A stretch of DNA of 53,901 nucleotides from Bradyrhizobium rifense (GCF_008123425.1 NZ_VSSS01000077.1:1-53901); one strand, 5' to 3'; counted from the stretch's first letter, positions 24,125-33,137 are shown. Made by a program: numbers and translations. Notes: generated by a model from the letters alone, not told the origin.

Positions 24125-25090
24125 ATGGCATCGAATCTGGAAACTCTCGTCACGGTTTTCGGCGGATCGGGGTTTTTGGGCCGGAATGTCGTCCGCGCGC
24201 TGTGCCGGCGGGATTACCGGGTCCGGGTCGCGGTGCGGCGGCCGGAACTCGCCGGATACCTCCAGCCGTCCGGCAAGGTCGGCCAGGTCCACACCATCCA
24301 GGCCAATCTGCGCTATCCGGCCTCGGTCGAGGCGGCGGTGCGTGATTCGGAGGTCGTGATCAATCTGGTCGGCATCCTCACCGAGGGCCGCGGACAGACC
24401 TTCGACGCCGTCCAGGCCAAGGGCGCCGAGACCGTCGCCAAGGCGGCCTCGGCCGTCGGCGCAAGGCTGATCCACGTCTCGGCGATCGGCGCCGATGCCG
24501 AATCACCCTCGCGCTATGCCAAGGCCAAGGCGGCCGGCGAGGCGGCCGTGACGGCTGCGATGCCGTCGGCCACGATCTTCCGCCCCTCCGTGATGTTCGG
24601 CCCCGAGGACCAGTTCACCAACCGCTTTGCGTCGCTGGCGCGGATGTCGCCGGTGCTGCCGCTGATCGGCGCCGAGACCAAGATGCAGCCGGTCTATGTC
24701 GGCGACGTCGCCACCGCGATTGCCGACGCCGTCGACGGCAAGGCCAAGGCGGGCGCGACCTACGAGCTCGGCGGGCCGGAAGTGCTGACCATGCGCGAGA
24801 TCATCGAGGCCATCGTCACTATTGCCGACCGCAAGCCGACGCTGATCCCGCTGCCGTTCGGCCTCGCCCGCCTCAACGCCAACTTCCTGCAATTCGCGCC
24901 GGGCGCGCTGAAGCTGACGCCGGACCAAGTGACGCTGCTCGAGCGCGACAATGTCGTGTCGGATGCGGCCAAGACTGCGGGGCTGACGCTGGAAGGCCTC
25001 GGCATCGCCGCCGATTCGCTGGAAGCGATCGCGCCGCAATATCTCTGGCGTTTCCGCCCGCAGGGTCAGTTCCAGCGCAAGAGCGCGTGA
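24125..25090 (+). CDS. NDUFA9-like NAD(P)-binding protein
   Basis: The protein has 321 residues. It begins with VTVFGGSGFLGRNVVRALC, the Rossmann loop of the atypical SDR group, and continues with INLVGILTEGRGQTFDAVQA, HVSAIGAD and YAKAKAAGE, where the active-site Tyr and Lys occur. It matches the complex I NDUFA9 subunit family of alphaproteobacteria. Members bind NADPH structurally and may assist complex I or modify lipids. It is divergent from the tRNA-Leu and converges on the DprE2-like gene, with repeat B between them. Confidence 0.88.
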   Translation: MASNLETLVTVFGGSGFLGRNVVRALCRRDYRVRVAVRRPELAGYLQPSGKVGQVHTIQANLRYPASVEAAVRDSEVVINLVGILTEGRGQTFDAVQAKGAETVAKAASAVGARLIHVSAIGADAESPSRYAKAKAAGEAAVTAAMPSATIFRPSVMFGPEDQFTNRFASLARMSPVLPLIGAETKMQPVYVGDVATAIADAVDGKAKAGATYELGGPEVLTMREIIEAIVTIADRKPTLIPLPFGLARLNANFLQFAPGALKLTPDQVTLLERDNVVSDAAKTAGLTLEGLGIAADSLEAIAPQYLWRFRPQGQFQRKSA

Positions 25091-25102
25091 GTTGGTTTCA
25101 CC

Positions 25103-25212
25103 TCTTGCGGGAGAGGTCGCCGCGTAGCGGCGGGTGAGGGCTTTCTCCTCTAGGGGGTTCTCGCCCGCGGAGATACCCCCACCCCAGCCCTCCCCCGCAA
25201 GCCGGAGAGGGA
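25103..25212. repeat. Dispersed palindrome family B
   Basis: CCTCTTGCGGGAGAGG at the left and CCCCCGCAAGCCGGAGAGGG at the right enclose CTCTAGGGGG and other shared blocks. It lies between the converging NDUFA9-like and DprE2-like genes and probably forms a large hairpin in either transcript. Confidence 0.8.
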
Positions 25213-25243
25213 GCGCAACTTCACCGCGGTTGCAGCAGCAACC

Positions 25244-25984
25244 TTAGAACTTCAGCTTCTTGAACACCGGCTCCGGCAGCGTCTTGATGATCAGCATCAC
25301 GAGACGCCATTTGCCGCTGACATAAACGACATCCGTCTTCTTTTCGACGGCGTTCAGGATCGCATCACCCACCACCGGTGCGTCGACGGTGAGCGGGCCG
25401 ATCAGCTTCATGCCTTCCGTCATCTTGGTGCGGACGAAACCGGGTTTCACGGTGACGACATGCACGCCGCCGCGGCTGGCGCGGGCGCGCAGGCCGGACA
25501 GGAAGGCGGAGAAGCCCGCTTTCGCCGAGCCATAGACATAGTTCGAGGCCCGGCCGCGATCGCCTGCGACCGACGATACGCCGACAATCGTGCCATTGCC
25601 GCGGCCTAAGAATTTTTCGGCGAACAGGCCGAGGATCAGCGACGGTCCCTCGTAGTTCGAGCGCATGATCGTGGTGGCGTGCGCGAGATCGCTCTCGGCG
25701 TTCGGCTGCACGCCCAGCAGGCCGATGATCGAGACGACGACGTCGGGCAACGCTGGAAGGCCGGCGACAAAGCCGTCGAACGAAGCCGTGTCGAGCACGT
25801 CGAATGTCCACGTGCTCGCTTCGATATTGTAGCGCGCGCGCAGATCCGCCGCGTCAGGCTCCAGCGCGGCGGCATCGCGGCCCGCGAGCCCGATATTGTA
25901 TCCGGCCTTGGCAAAGGCGCGCGCCGCGGCGCGGCCGATATCGGAGGAGCCACCGAGCACCAGAACGGTCTTGCGTGACGTCAC
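25244..25984 (-). CDS. DprE2-like SDR (decaprenylphosphoryl-2-keto ribose reductase type)
   Basis: The protein has 246 residues with a GTG start three bases after the DprE1-like stop. It is an SDR with cofactor loop VLGGSSDIGRAAARAF, a VGVSSVAGDRGR block with the catalytic Ser, and YVYGSAKAGF with the catalytic Tyr and Lys. The size, the absence of the usual NNAG (here IIGLLGVQ), and direct linkage to an FAD oxidase match DprE2, which reduces the 2-keto intermediate to decaprenyl-phospho-arabinose with NADH. The C-terminus (LVMLIIKTLPEPVFKKLKF) is amphipathic, as in membrane-associated members. Confidence 0.85.
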   Translation of the reverse strand: MTSRKTVLVLGGSSDIGRAAARAFAKAGYNIGLAGRDAAALEPDAADLRARYNIEASTWTFDVLDTASFDGFVAGLPALPDVVVSIIGLLGVQPNAESDLAHATTIMRSNYEGPSLILGLFAEKFLGRGNGTIVGVSSVAGDRGRASNYVYGSAKAGFSAFLSGLRARASRGGVHVVTVKPGFVRTKMTEGMKLIGPLTVDAPVVGDAILNAVEKKTDVVYVSGKWRLVMLIIKTLPEPVFKKLKF

Positions 25985-25987
25985 GGT

Positions 25988-27319
25988 TTAAACCTCATCG
26001 AACAGGCGTTGTGAAAGTTTGGAGCGGATGTTTTTGGCGGGATCGAGCGATTTGCGGATCGCGTTGAAGCGCGACAGTGCGGGATAGCCAGCCTCGAACG
26101 TCGCGCGCGACTGGCGCGCGTCCTTGGCGAGATAAAGCCGCCCGCCGGCAGCGACGACGAGACGGTCGATCTCGTCGAGGAAATTCAGGATGTCGCCCTT
26201 CACCGGGAAATCCAGCGCCAGCGTGTAGCCGGGCAGCGGAAACGACAGCACGCCATCGCCGTGGCCGAGCTTCTTCAGCACCGCGAGAAACGAGGCATCG
26301 CCGCGCTTCGCGACACGATCGAGGATGTCGGCGAGCACGTCGCGTGCGCCAGCTTCCGGAATCACGCATTGATGCTGGAGGAAGCCGCGCCGTCCGTAGA
26401 TGCGATTCCAGTCAGCGATGCTGTCGAGCGGAAAGAAATACGGATAGAGCGAGACCACATGGTCGCCGCCGGCGCGCCGCGCGCCCATGCGGTAATAGAG
26501 CTCGTTGAAGGCGCGGATGCTGACACGGTTGAGCGTCATCGACGGCAGGTCGATCGGCACCGCGAGCCCGGGATTCTTGCCGACTGGGAATCGATCGGCG
26601 CCCTCAGCAAGCTCGTCGACGCAGGCGTGCTCACCGAGATAGATCAGCGAGCGGCCGAGGTCGCGCCCTCGCGCCGCGCAATCGATCCACGCCACCGAAT
26701 AGGTCGCGGAATCGCCGGCGTCTAGCGCGCGCATCGCGGCGTCGAGATCGGATGCGGAGATCACGCGCTCGCGGATCCAGCCGGTCTCGACCGGGCGCAG
26801 CCGCATCGTGGCCTCGAGGATGATTCCAGTCAGACCCATGCCGCCGACGGTTGCGAAGAACGCATCGGAATTCTGTTCGCGCGAGACCTCGATCGTCTCG
26901 CCCTGCCCGGTGCGCAGCAAGATGCTGTCGACATAGCGGCCAAAGCCGCCCTCGCCATGATGGTTCTTGCCATGCACATCGGCCGCGATGGCGCCACCGA
27001 CCGAGACGAACCGCGTGCCGGGAACCACGAACGGCAGGAAGCCGCGCGGGCCGAAGGTGTCGATCAGGTCGGACAGCAGCACGCCGGCTTCGAGCCGGAT
27101 GCGGCCAGTTGCCGGATCGAACGACCTGACCCGGTCGAACCCGGTCATCCCGATCGTCCTGACCGCGCCGATCGCGGCATCGCCATAGGCGCGGCCATTG
27201 CCCCGGGCGACAGAGCCGGTCACAGCAGCGACAGCCGCAGCCACGGCCTCGAACGACCGCGGCCGCAGCACTTCGCTATCGACGACCGGGAAGCGCCCCC
27301 AGCCGCTGACGAGGGTCAT
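25988..27319 (-). CDS. DprE1-like FAD oxidase (decaprenylphosphoryl-ribose 2'-epimerase subunit)
   Basis: The protein has 443 residues and an ATG start behind GGAGCTGA. It is a VAO-type flavoprotein: residues about 15-185 are the FAD-binding PCMH domain, with RGNGRAYGDAA and VGGAIAADVHGKNHHGEGGF. Its C-terminal substrate domain keeps LYLAKDARQS, whose K399 aligns with catalytic K418 of Mycobacterium tuberculosis DprE1. The residue 31 positions earlier, in YTLALDFPVK, is Ala368, where the mycobacterial enzyme has Cys387, the residue hit by benzothiazinones. DprE1 oxidises the 2'-hydroxyl of polyprenyl-phosphoryl ribose; the next gene would complete the epimerisation. Confidence 0.88.
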   Translation of the reverse strand: MTLVSGWGRFPVVDSEVLRPRSFEAVAAAVAAVTGSVARGNGRAYGDAAIGAVRTIGMTGFDRVRSFDPATGRIRLEAGVLLSDLIDTFGPRGFLPFVVPGTRFVSVGGAIAADVHGKNHHGEGGFGRYVDSILLRTGQGETIEVSREQNSDAFFATVGGMGLTGIILEATMRLRPVETGWIRERVISASDLDAAMRALDAGDSATYSVAWIDCAARGRDLGRSLIYLGEHACVDELAEGADRFPVGKNPGLAVPIDLPSMTLNRVSIRAFNELYYRMGARRAGGDHVVSLYPYFFPLDSIADWNRIYGRRGFLQHQCVIPEAGARDVLADILDRVAKRGDASFLAVLKKLGHGDGVLSFPLPGYTLALDFPVKGDILNFLDEIDRLVVAAGGRLYLAKDARQSRATFEAGYPALSRFNAIRKSLDPAKNIRSKLSQRLFDEV

Positions 27320-27413
27320 CGTTCAGCTCCGCCTGCGGGCCATCCCGCTCCGGACACTGCCTACCGGTCAAAAGCTGATATTGCGTTGAGGCTCGTCAGC
27401 AGATTGTCAAAGG

Positions 27414-28220
27414 TTAATGGCCGAGCGCCAGCGCGATCAGGCCGAGCGTGCCGACGATGACGCGCCACCAGGCGAACACCACGAAGCCGTGGCGGGTGAC
27501 GTATCCGAGGAACGCCTTCACCACGATGATCGCCGTGATGAACGACACCACGAAGCCGATCGCGACAATGCCCATGTGGTCCATCGTCATCTCGGAGCGG
27601 TTCTTGTAGAAATCATAGGCGAACGCACCGATCATGGTGGGGATGGCGAGGAAGAACGAGAACTCAGCCGCCGCCCGCTTGTCGGCACCCAGAAACATCG
27701 CGGCAACGATGCTGGCCCCGGAGCGCGACACGCCCGGGATCATCGCAATGCACTGGGCGATGCCGATATAGAGATACATCAGCAGCGGAAATTTGGTGGC
27801 GTCGTGCTCGCGCGCCTTGAGATCGAGCCGATCGACCCACAACAGGATGGCGCCACCGACGATCAGCGAGAAGCAGACGACCCAGGGGTTGAACAGCATG
27901 CTCTTGATGTATTTGCCGGCGACGAGACCGACGATGACAGCAGGCAGGAACGCCACCAGCACGCCGATCACGAAGCGGCGCGCATAGGCGTCGCCCGTGA
28001 ACATGCCGATCGCGACGTCCCACAATTTCTTGAAGTAGAGCACGACGATCGCGAGGATCGCGCCAAGCTGGATCAGAACTGTAAACGAATCCCAGAAAGC
28101 GCCCTCGCCGAGACCGAAGAAACGCTCCGCTAGCAGCAGGTGGCCGGTCGAGGAGACAGGAAGGAACTCGGTCACACCCTCGATGATGCCGAGGATCACT
28201 GCCCGTATTGCATCTGACAT
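27414..28220 (-). CDS. uppP: Undecaprenyl-diphosphatase
   Basis: The start is ATG 28220 (MSDAIRAVILGIIEGVTEFLPVSS), giving 268 residues; the frame extends 42 residues upstream but the family start is clear. It is a BacA/UppP membrane phosphatase with the EGVTEFLPVSSTGH motif (catalytic Glu and Ser/Thr) and PGVSRSG, with seven or eight transmembrane segments. It recycles the polyprenyl carrier for peptidoglycan and other glycans. Its place upstream of the DprE1/DprE2-like genes on the same strand connects it to polyprenyl-phosphate sugar metabolism. Confidence 0.95.
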   Translation of the reverse strand: MSDAIRAVILGIIEGVTEFLPVSSTGHLLLAERFFGLGEGAFWDSFTVLIQLGAILAIVVLYFKKLWDVAIGMFTGDAYARRFVIGVLVAFLPAVIVGLVAGKYIKSMLFNPWVVCFSLIVGGAILLWVDRLDLKAREHDATKFPLLMYLYIGIAQCIAMIPGVSRSGASIVAAMFLGADKRAAAEFSFFLAIPTMIGAFAYDFYKNRSEMTMDHMGIVAIGFVVSFITAIIVVKAFLGYVTRHGFVVFAWWRVIVGTLGLIALALGH

Positions 28221-28389
28221 ATTTACGGTCCATTTCCGCTGGAAAAGCGGGGCTCTTCTCGCCCATTCGCCTCTTTCCCGCAATCGCAAAATGCGGCATC
28301 GCACCCTTGCTTCGCGGTTTTGAAAGACTAGTGTGGCGCCGCACAAACATTGATGGATTCTTAAGCACCATCAAATAGTCAAAGGCTTC

Positions 28390-29082
28390 ATGTTTACGCT
28401 GTTTCATCATCCGTTCTGTCCGCATTCGCGTTTCGTCCGCCTGATCGCGGGTGAATACGGGCTCGAACTGAAGCTGGCCGAGGAGCGCAGCTGGGAACGG
28501 CGCGAGGCATTTCTGCTGCTCAATGCGGCCGGCACGACGCCGGTGCTGGTGGACGACGAACAGCCGCCGATTCCTGGGGCGGCCATCATTGCCGAGTATC
28601 TCGATGAGGCCTATGGCGCCGAGATGGGCCCCAAGCGCCTGATGCCGGAGACGATCGCCGAGCGGGTCGAGGTGCGCCGGCTGATGGCCTGGTTCAACGA
28701 AAAGTTCTTCGAGGAAGTCTCCCACCCGCTCGTCACCGAGCGCATCTACAAGCGCTTCATGAGCGAGGACAACGGCGGCGGGGCGCCCTCGGCCGACGTG
28801 ATGCGCGCAGCCAAGGCCAACGTGCGCTATCATCTCGCCTATATCGGCTGGCTGGCGCAGACGCGCAATTTCCTCGCCGGCGACCGGCTCAGTTACGCGG
28901 ATCTCGCCGCCGCGGCGCATCTCTCGGCGATCGACTATCTGGGCGACGTGCCATGGAGCGAGGACGACGCAGCAAAAGCGTGGTACGCGCGGGTGAAATC
29001 CCGCCCGTCGTTCCGTCCGCTGCTGAGCGAATGGCTGGCGGGCGTGCCGGCGTCGCGGACCTACGTGGACCTGGATTTCTGA
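28390..29082 (+). CDS. fzlA: GST-like FtsZ-binding protein FzlA
   Basis: The protein has 230 residues. It has a glutathione-transferase fold: thioredoxin half 1-80 (MFTLFHHPFCPHSRFVRL; GTTPVLVDDEQPPIPGAAIIAEYL) and helical half 85-220 (FLAGDRLSYADLAAAAHLS). The length, the start and the neighbours (uppP divergent, queG downstream) match FzlA, which in Caulobacter binds FtsZ, curves its filaments and links them to constriction. A plain glutathione transferase is the alternative; a CP pair near position 10 is present. The queG frame overlaps its 3' end. Confidence 0.78.
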   Translation: MFTLFHHPFCPHSRFVRLIAGEYGLELKLAEERSWERREAFLLLNAAGTTPVLVDDEQPPIPGAAIIAEYLDEAYGAEMGPKRLMPETIAERVEVRRLMAWFNEKFFEEVSHPLVTERIYKRFMSEDNGGGAPSADVMRAAKANVRYHLAYIGWLAQTRNFLAGDRLSYADLAAAAHLSAIDYLGDVPWSEDDAAKAWYARVKSRPSFRPLLSEWLAGVPASRTYVDLDF

Positions 29083-30212
29083 ACTCCGATCCGACTGAAC
29101 TGAAGGCGGCGCTGGCGCGCGAGGCGCGCGCGCTCGGCTTCGATTGCATCGGGATCACCGAGCCGGGCACGATCGAGAGTGCCGGACAGCATTTCCTCGA
29201 ATTCATCGCCTCCGGTGGTCATGGCGACATGGACTGGCTCGCGAACCAGCCGGAGCGCCGGGTCGATCCGCGCGGGCTGTGGGCCGACGTGCGCAGCGTG
29301 ATCATGCTCGGCGTCAATTATGGCCCCGACTCCGATCCGCTCGCGATCCTGCGAGAGCGCACGCGCGCGGCGATCTCGGTCTATGCGCAGGGCGACGACT
29401 ATCATGACCTCATCAAGAAGCGGCTGAAGGCGCTGGCACGCTGGCTGGTCGCGACCGCGCCGAGCGAAGTGAAAGTGTTCGTCGACACCGCGGCGGTGAT
29501 GGAGAAGCCGCTCGCACAGGCGGCCCATTTGGGCTGGCAGGGCAAGCACACCAATCTGGTCTCGCGCGAATTCGGCTCGTGGCTGTTTCTCGGCGCGATC
29601 TACACCACGCTCGACTTGCCGCGCGACGGCGCCGAGATCGATCATTGCGGCTCATGCCAGGCCTGTCTCGACATCTGCCCGACCGCGGCGTTCCCCGCGC
29701 CCTACAAGCTCGATGCGCGACGCTGCATCTCCTATCTCACCATCGAGAACAAGGGGCCGATCCCGCAAGACTTTCGCAAAGCCATCGGCAACCGCATCTA
29801 TGGCTGCGACGATTGCCTCGCGGCGTGCCCCTGGAACAAGTTTGCGCAGGAGGGCCGCGAGGCCAAGCTCGCCGCGCGCGATGAATTGCGTGCGCCGGGT
29901 CTTGCTGAACTGTCACGGCTCGACGACGCGGCGTTCCGCGCGCTGTTCACGAAGTCGCCGGTGAAGCGGATCGGTCGCGATCGCTTTTTGCGGAACGTGC
30001 TGATTGCGATCGGAAACTCAGGCGATGTGACGCTGGCGGAGGAAGCGCGGCGATTGCTCGATGATACGAGCCCGCTTGTGCGGGGAGCCGCGGTGTGGGC
30101 GCTGGGGCAGTTGGTCGAGCGGGAAGAGTTTGAAGCCGCCAAGTCTGCAGCGCTTGGCGGCGAGCGCGACGAGAGCGTTTGCAAGGAATGGCGGGCTGTT
30201 TCCCAGACTTGA
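29031..30212 (+). CDS. queG: Epoxyqueuosine reductase
   Basis: The protein has 393 residues if it starts at ATG 29031, which overlaps fzlA by 52 bases. Homology begins near ELKAALAREARALGFD, 22 residues later, and there is no other ATG, GTG or TTG in frame in between. Cobalamin-dependent QueG features are the N-terminal DUF1730-like region, two [4Fe-4S] sites (CGSCQACLDICP and CDDCLAACPW), and C-terminal HEAT-like helices (PLVRGAAVWALGQL). It makes queuosine at the wobble position of Asp, Asn, His and Tyr tRNAs. Confidence 0.92.
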   Translation: MAGGRAGVADLRGPGFLNSDPTELKAALAREARALGFDCIGITEPGTIESAGQHFLEFIASGGHGDMDWLANQPERRVDPRGLWADVRSVIMLGVNYGPDSDPLAILRERTRAAISVYAQGDDYHDLIKKRLKALARWLVATAPSEVKVFVDTAAVMEKPLAQAAHLGWQGKHTNLVSREFGSWLFLGAIYTTLDLPRDGAEIDHCGSCQACLDICPTAAFPAPYKLDARRCISYLTIENKGPIPQDFRKAIGNRIYGCDDCLAACPWNKFAQEGREAKLAARDELRAPGLAELSRLDDAAFRALFTKSPVKRIGRDRFLRNVLIAIGNSGDVTLAEEARRLLDDTSPLVRGAAVWALGQLVEREEFEAAKSAALGGERDESVCKEWRAVSQT

Positions 30213-30244
30213 TTTCCCCACCCGTTCCCGCAAAGTCGCGCGTC

Positions 30245-31042
30245 ATGACAAACATGCCTTTCTTCACCCGCGACGGCGATACATTCCATCCGACGGAAGT
30301 GGCCAACGGCCCGTGGGATCCGAAATCGCTGCACGGACGCGTCATCATCGGCCTGCTCGGCTTCGCCATCGAGGAGCGCCATTCCGGGCCTGAATTCGTG
30401 CCGGCGCGGTTGACCGTCGACATGTTTCGGCTGCCGACCATCGACAAGCCGATCGAAGTGAAGACGCGGCTGGTGCGCGACGGACTGCGCATCCGCGTGA
30501 TCGAGGCGGAGTTCTTTTCGGGCGGCGTCAGCATGGCGCGCGCCTCGTGCCAGCTGTTGCGGCGGACGCAGAACCCTGACGGCAATGTCTGGTCGCCGCC
30601 GAACTGGGACGTGCCGAAGCCGGACGACATCCCGAAGCCGACCGATCCCAGGCTCGGCATGAACGGCAAATGGACGACACGGCCGATCGTCGGTCATATG
30701 GGTTCGCTGGGTGCGCGCCGGCTCTGGATGAGCGAGGTGCGCGAGCTCGTGGCCGGCGTGCCGATGACGCCGTTCGTCCATGTCGCCACCGGCGCCGATT
30801 TCGCGAGCCCGTTTGCCAATGCCGGCGACAAGGGGCTCGGCTACATCAACAGCGACGTCACCATCTATCTGCATCGCTTGCCGGTGACGAACTGGATCGG
30901 TTTTGATGTAGTCAACCACCAGGCCACCGACGGCGTCGCGATCGGCGAATGCTGGCTCTATGACGAGCAGGGCGCGATCGGCACCGCGACGGTGGCAGCA
31001 CTTGCGCAACGCAAGCCGATGCCAAAGCCACCGCCGCCGTAG
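30245..31042 (+). CDS. TesB-type thioesterase-like protein
   Basis: The start is ATG 30245, giving 265 residues; the frame extends 22 residues upstream over queG. It reads as two hotdog halves: VIIGLLGFAIEERHSG..ARLTVDMFRL at the N-terminus, then FASPFANAGDKGLGYINSDVTIYLHR and ATDGVAIGECWLYDEQGAIG. This is the layout of acyl-CoA thioesterase-like proteins of the TesB/FadM double-hotdog class. Substrate chain length cannot be inferred. It lies 32 bases after queG and may be cotranscribed. Confidence 0.75.
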   Translation: MTNMPFFTRDGDTFHPTEVANGPWDPKSLHGRVIIGLLGFAIEERHSGPEFVPARLTVDMFRLPTIDKPIEVKTRLVRDGLRIRVIEAEFFSGGVSMARASCQLLRRTQNPDGNVWSPPNWDVPKPDDIPKPTDPRLGMNGKWTTRPIVGHMGSLGARRLWMSEVRELVAGVPMTPFVHVATGADFASPFANAGDKGLGYINSDVTIYLHRLPVTNWIGFDVVNHQATDGVAIGECWLYDEQGAIGTATVAALAQRKPMPKPPPP

Positions 31043-31052
31043 CGCCACGACG

Positions 31053-31520
31053 TCACGCCAAATGCCGCTTCATCTCCGGCCGCGCCCTCAGCTCCGCGCC
31101 CTGCTTGCCGACGATCTTTGCAATCCGCTCCGGCGCGAACTTCAGATCGACGAACGCCGGCGCCGTGTTGGCGACTTCGTGATAGCTGACGATCTTACCG
31201 TCGCGCAGCGTCATGATCGCAACGCCCTCGAACATCGCCCGCGCGCCGTTCGCTTCCGGCAGGGTTGATTTGTAGCTGAAGGTGTAGCGCGCATAGAGCG
31301 TGGTGCCGTTGCTGACGGGATCATGCATGTCCCAGCGAAAATCGGTCGCCGTGCGATAGAAGAAGTCGTCGACCATCGCTGCGATCTTGTCGCGGCCCGC
31401 AAACGCGCCGTAGAATACATCGTGATAGACGCCGTCCTCGGTGAACAGGTCGGCGAAGGCGCGGCCGTTGCGCTGTTCGACCGCGTCGCAGAACGCGCGC
31501 AGCATGGCGGTGGTGGTCAT
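31053..31520 (-). CDS. NTF2-like/SnoaL-like protein
   Basis: The protein has 155 residues and an ATG start behind GGGAGG. It has the NTF2-like cone fold pattern: MLRAFCDAVEQRNGRAFADLFTEDGVYHDVFYG, then GRDKIAAMVDDFF, then FEGVAIMTLRDGKIVSYHEV. Members serve as isomerases, cyclases or ligand binders. Its 3' end faces the thioesterase gene 10 bases away. It may be in one unit with the hydrolase gene upstream (36-base gap). Function is unknown. Confidence 0.82.
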   Translation of the reverse strand: MTTTAMLRAFCDAVEQRNGRAFADLFTEDGVYHDVFYGAFAGRDKIAAMVDDFFYRTATDFRWDMHDPVSNGTTLYARYTFSYKSTLPEANGARAMFEGVAIMTLRDGKIVSYHEVANTAPAFVDLKFAPERIAKIVGKQGAELRARPEMKRHLA

Positions 31521-31556
31521 TGGATTGCCTCCCGGTGTTTCTTGTTGTGGCCTACT

Positions 31557-32345
31557 TCACCCGATCTCCGCCACCGCGGCAAGAATGCGCGCGATGTCCT
31601 GCGGGCGCGACAGGCGGTGATCGCCGTCCTGGATCATCGTCAGCACGACATCATCGGCCGGCAGGCGATGCGTCAGTGCGAAGGCGTGTTGCCACGGCAC
31701 GTCGGGATCCTGGGCGCCTTGCAGAATTCGGACGGGGCAGCCGAGATCGATGGCGCTGCCGAGCACGAGATGGTTGCGCCCCTCCTCGATCAGCTTGCGC
31801 GTGATCGGATAGGGCGTGCCGTCGCCATATTCCGAGGGTCGCAGCCAAAACCCCTTGGTCTCGATCTCTTTCTTCACCTCGGGCGAAAAGTTCTTCCACA
31901 TCAGCTCTTCCGTGAAATCGGGCGCCGGCGCGATCAGCACCAGGCCGGCGAGCGAGGCCTTTCCCGAACGCTTCCTGACCTCGCGCGCGAGCAGCAGCGC
32001 CATCCAGCCGCCCATGGAGGAACCGATCAGGATCTGCGGACCGGTGCAGAACCGCTCGAACACCGCGACGCTGTCCTCGAGCCAGCTTCCGATGGTTCCG
32101 TCGGCGAAATCGCCGCTGGATTCGCCATGGCCCGAATAGTCGAACCGGACCGCGGCGCGGCCATGCTCGCCGGCCCAGCCGTCGAGCGCCACCGCCTTGC
32201 CACCCTGCATGTCCGACTTGAAGCCACCGAGCCAGACCAGGCCGGGCCCTTGTCCGGCGCGGCTGCGCACCGCGATCCGGCGCGCTGACGGACCCTCACC
32301 CAATTCGACAAAGTTGAGCACGGCATCGGGAATTGCTGGCGTCAT
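31557..32345 (-). CDS. Alpha/beta hydrolase
   Basis: The protein has 262 residues. The nucleophile elbow is GSSMGGWMAL, the oxyanion strand is LVWLGGFKSDMQGGKA, and the catalytic Asp and His probably lie in QGAQDPDVPW and DGDHRLSRP. It fits small carboxylesterases or acyl-peptide hydrolases such as the BEM46/ABHD group. There is no signal peptide. It is divergent from infC, with a 252-base gap. Confidence 0.87.
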   Translation of the reverse strand: MTPAIPDAVLNFVELGEGPSARRIAVRSRAGQGPGLVWLGGFKSDMQGGKAVALDGWAGEHGRAAVRFDYSGHGESSGDFADGTIGSWLEDSVAVFERFCTGPQILIGSSMGGWMALLLAREVRKRSGKASLAGLVLIAPAPDFTEELMWKNFSPEVKKEIETKGFWLRPSEYGDGTPYPITRKLIEEGRNHLVLGSAIDLGCPVRILQGAQDPDVPWQHAFALTHRLPADDVVLTMIQDGDHRLSRPQDIARILAAVAEIG

Positions 32346-32597
32346 GGAACGTTTACTCTGGCTGTGGGGTTTGAGCTGTCCGGGCGTATTCCGCGCAGCA
32401 ACCCTATATTGGTATTGACCCTTTGGGACGCTTGCGGAACAGGTGCAAGGTGTCTATGTCGAGCACCGTGCCGATGGGCGTGACCAAAATGCCTCGCATT
32501 TGAGGGTTTTTCGCTCCCCGCAGGAGCGAGTTGCTTGCCGGCAAACGCTTCTTCCTGCAAAATAGCCGCTTCCTTTCACAACTTTGGAGAACCACCC

Positions 32598-33137
32598 ATT
32601 CGCCGTCCCAATAGAGCCCCGGCCCCTGCCGCCAAAGACGGGCCGCGCATCAATGATGATATTCGCAATGCGCAGATCCAGCTGATCGATCAGACCGGTG
32701 ACAACAAAGGCACCGTCGAGACGATGCTTGCCATCAAGATGGCGCAGGAAGCCGGCATGGATCTGGTCGAGATTTCGCCAAATGTCAGCCCTCCCGTCTG
32801 CAAGATCATGGACTACGGGAAGTATAAGTATTCCGCCCAGAAGAAAGCCGCCGAAGCCCGCAAGCGTCAGAAGACCGTCGAGATCAAGGAGATCAAGCTC
32901 CGCCCGATGATCGACGATCACGACTATGACGTGAAGATGCGCGCGATGCTGCGCTTCTTCGAAGAGGGCGACAAGGTCAAGATCACCCTGCGCTATCGCG
33001 GTCGCGAAATGGCGCACCAGGAGATCGGCACCAAGCTGCTGGACAAGATCAAAACCGACGTCGCCGAGCTCGCCAAGGTCGAGCAGGACGCCAGGTTCGA
33101 GGGCCGTCAGGTCGTCATGGTCCTGGCGCCGCGCTGA
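32598..33137 (+). CDS. infC: Translation initiation factor IF-3 with ATT start codon
   Basis: The family start RRPNRAPAPAAKDGPRIN begins at an ATT codon (32598-32600), placed seven bases after GGAGA; the nearest ATG is 63 bases upstream and would add unrelated residues. The protein then has 179 residues. Residues 1-75 are the N-terminal domain, KKAAEARKRQKTVEIKEIKLRP is the linker, and the C-terminal domain follows (GDKVKITLRYRGREMAH). IF-3 discriminates against non-AUG starts, so AUU lets it limit its own synthesis, as in E. coli. It is the first gene of the translation cluster and has its own terminator. Confidence 0.96.
   Translation: MRRPNRAPAPAAKDGPRINDDIRNAQIQLIDQTGDNKGTVETMLAIKMAQEAGMDLVEISPNVSPPVCKIMDYGKYKYSAQKKAAEARKRQKTVEIKEIKLRPMIDDHDYDVKMRAMLRFFEEGDKVKITLRYRGREMAHQEIGTKLLDKIKTDVAELAKVEQDARFEGRQVVMVLAPR

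Noticed and set aside
27664..28920. Long minus-strand ORF over uppP and fzlA
   Set aside because: The composition is that of a shadow frame, and both overlapped genes have diagnostic motifs in their own frames.
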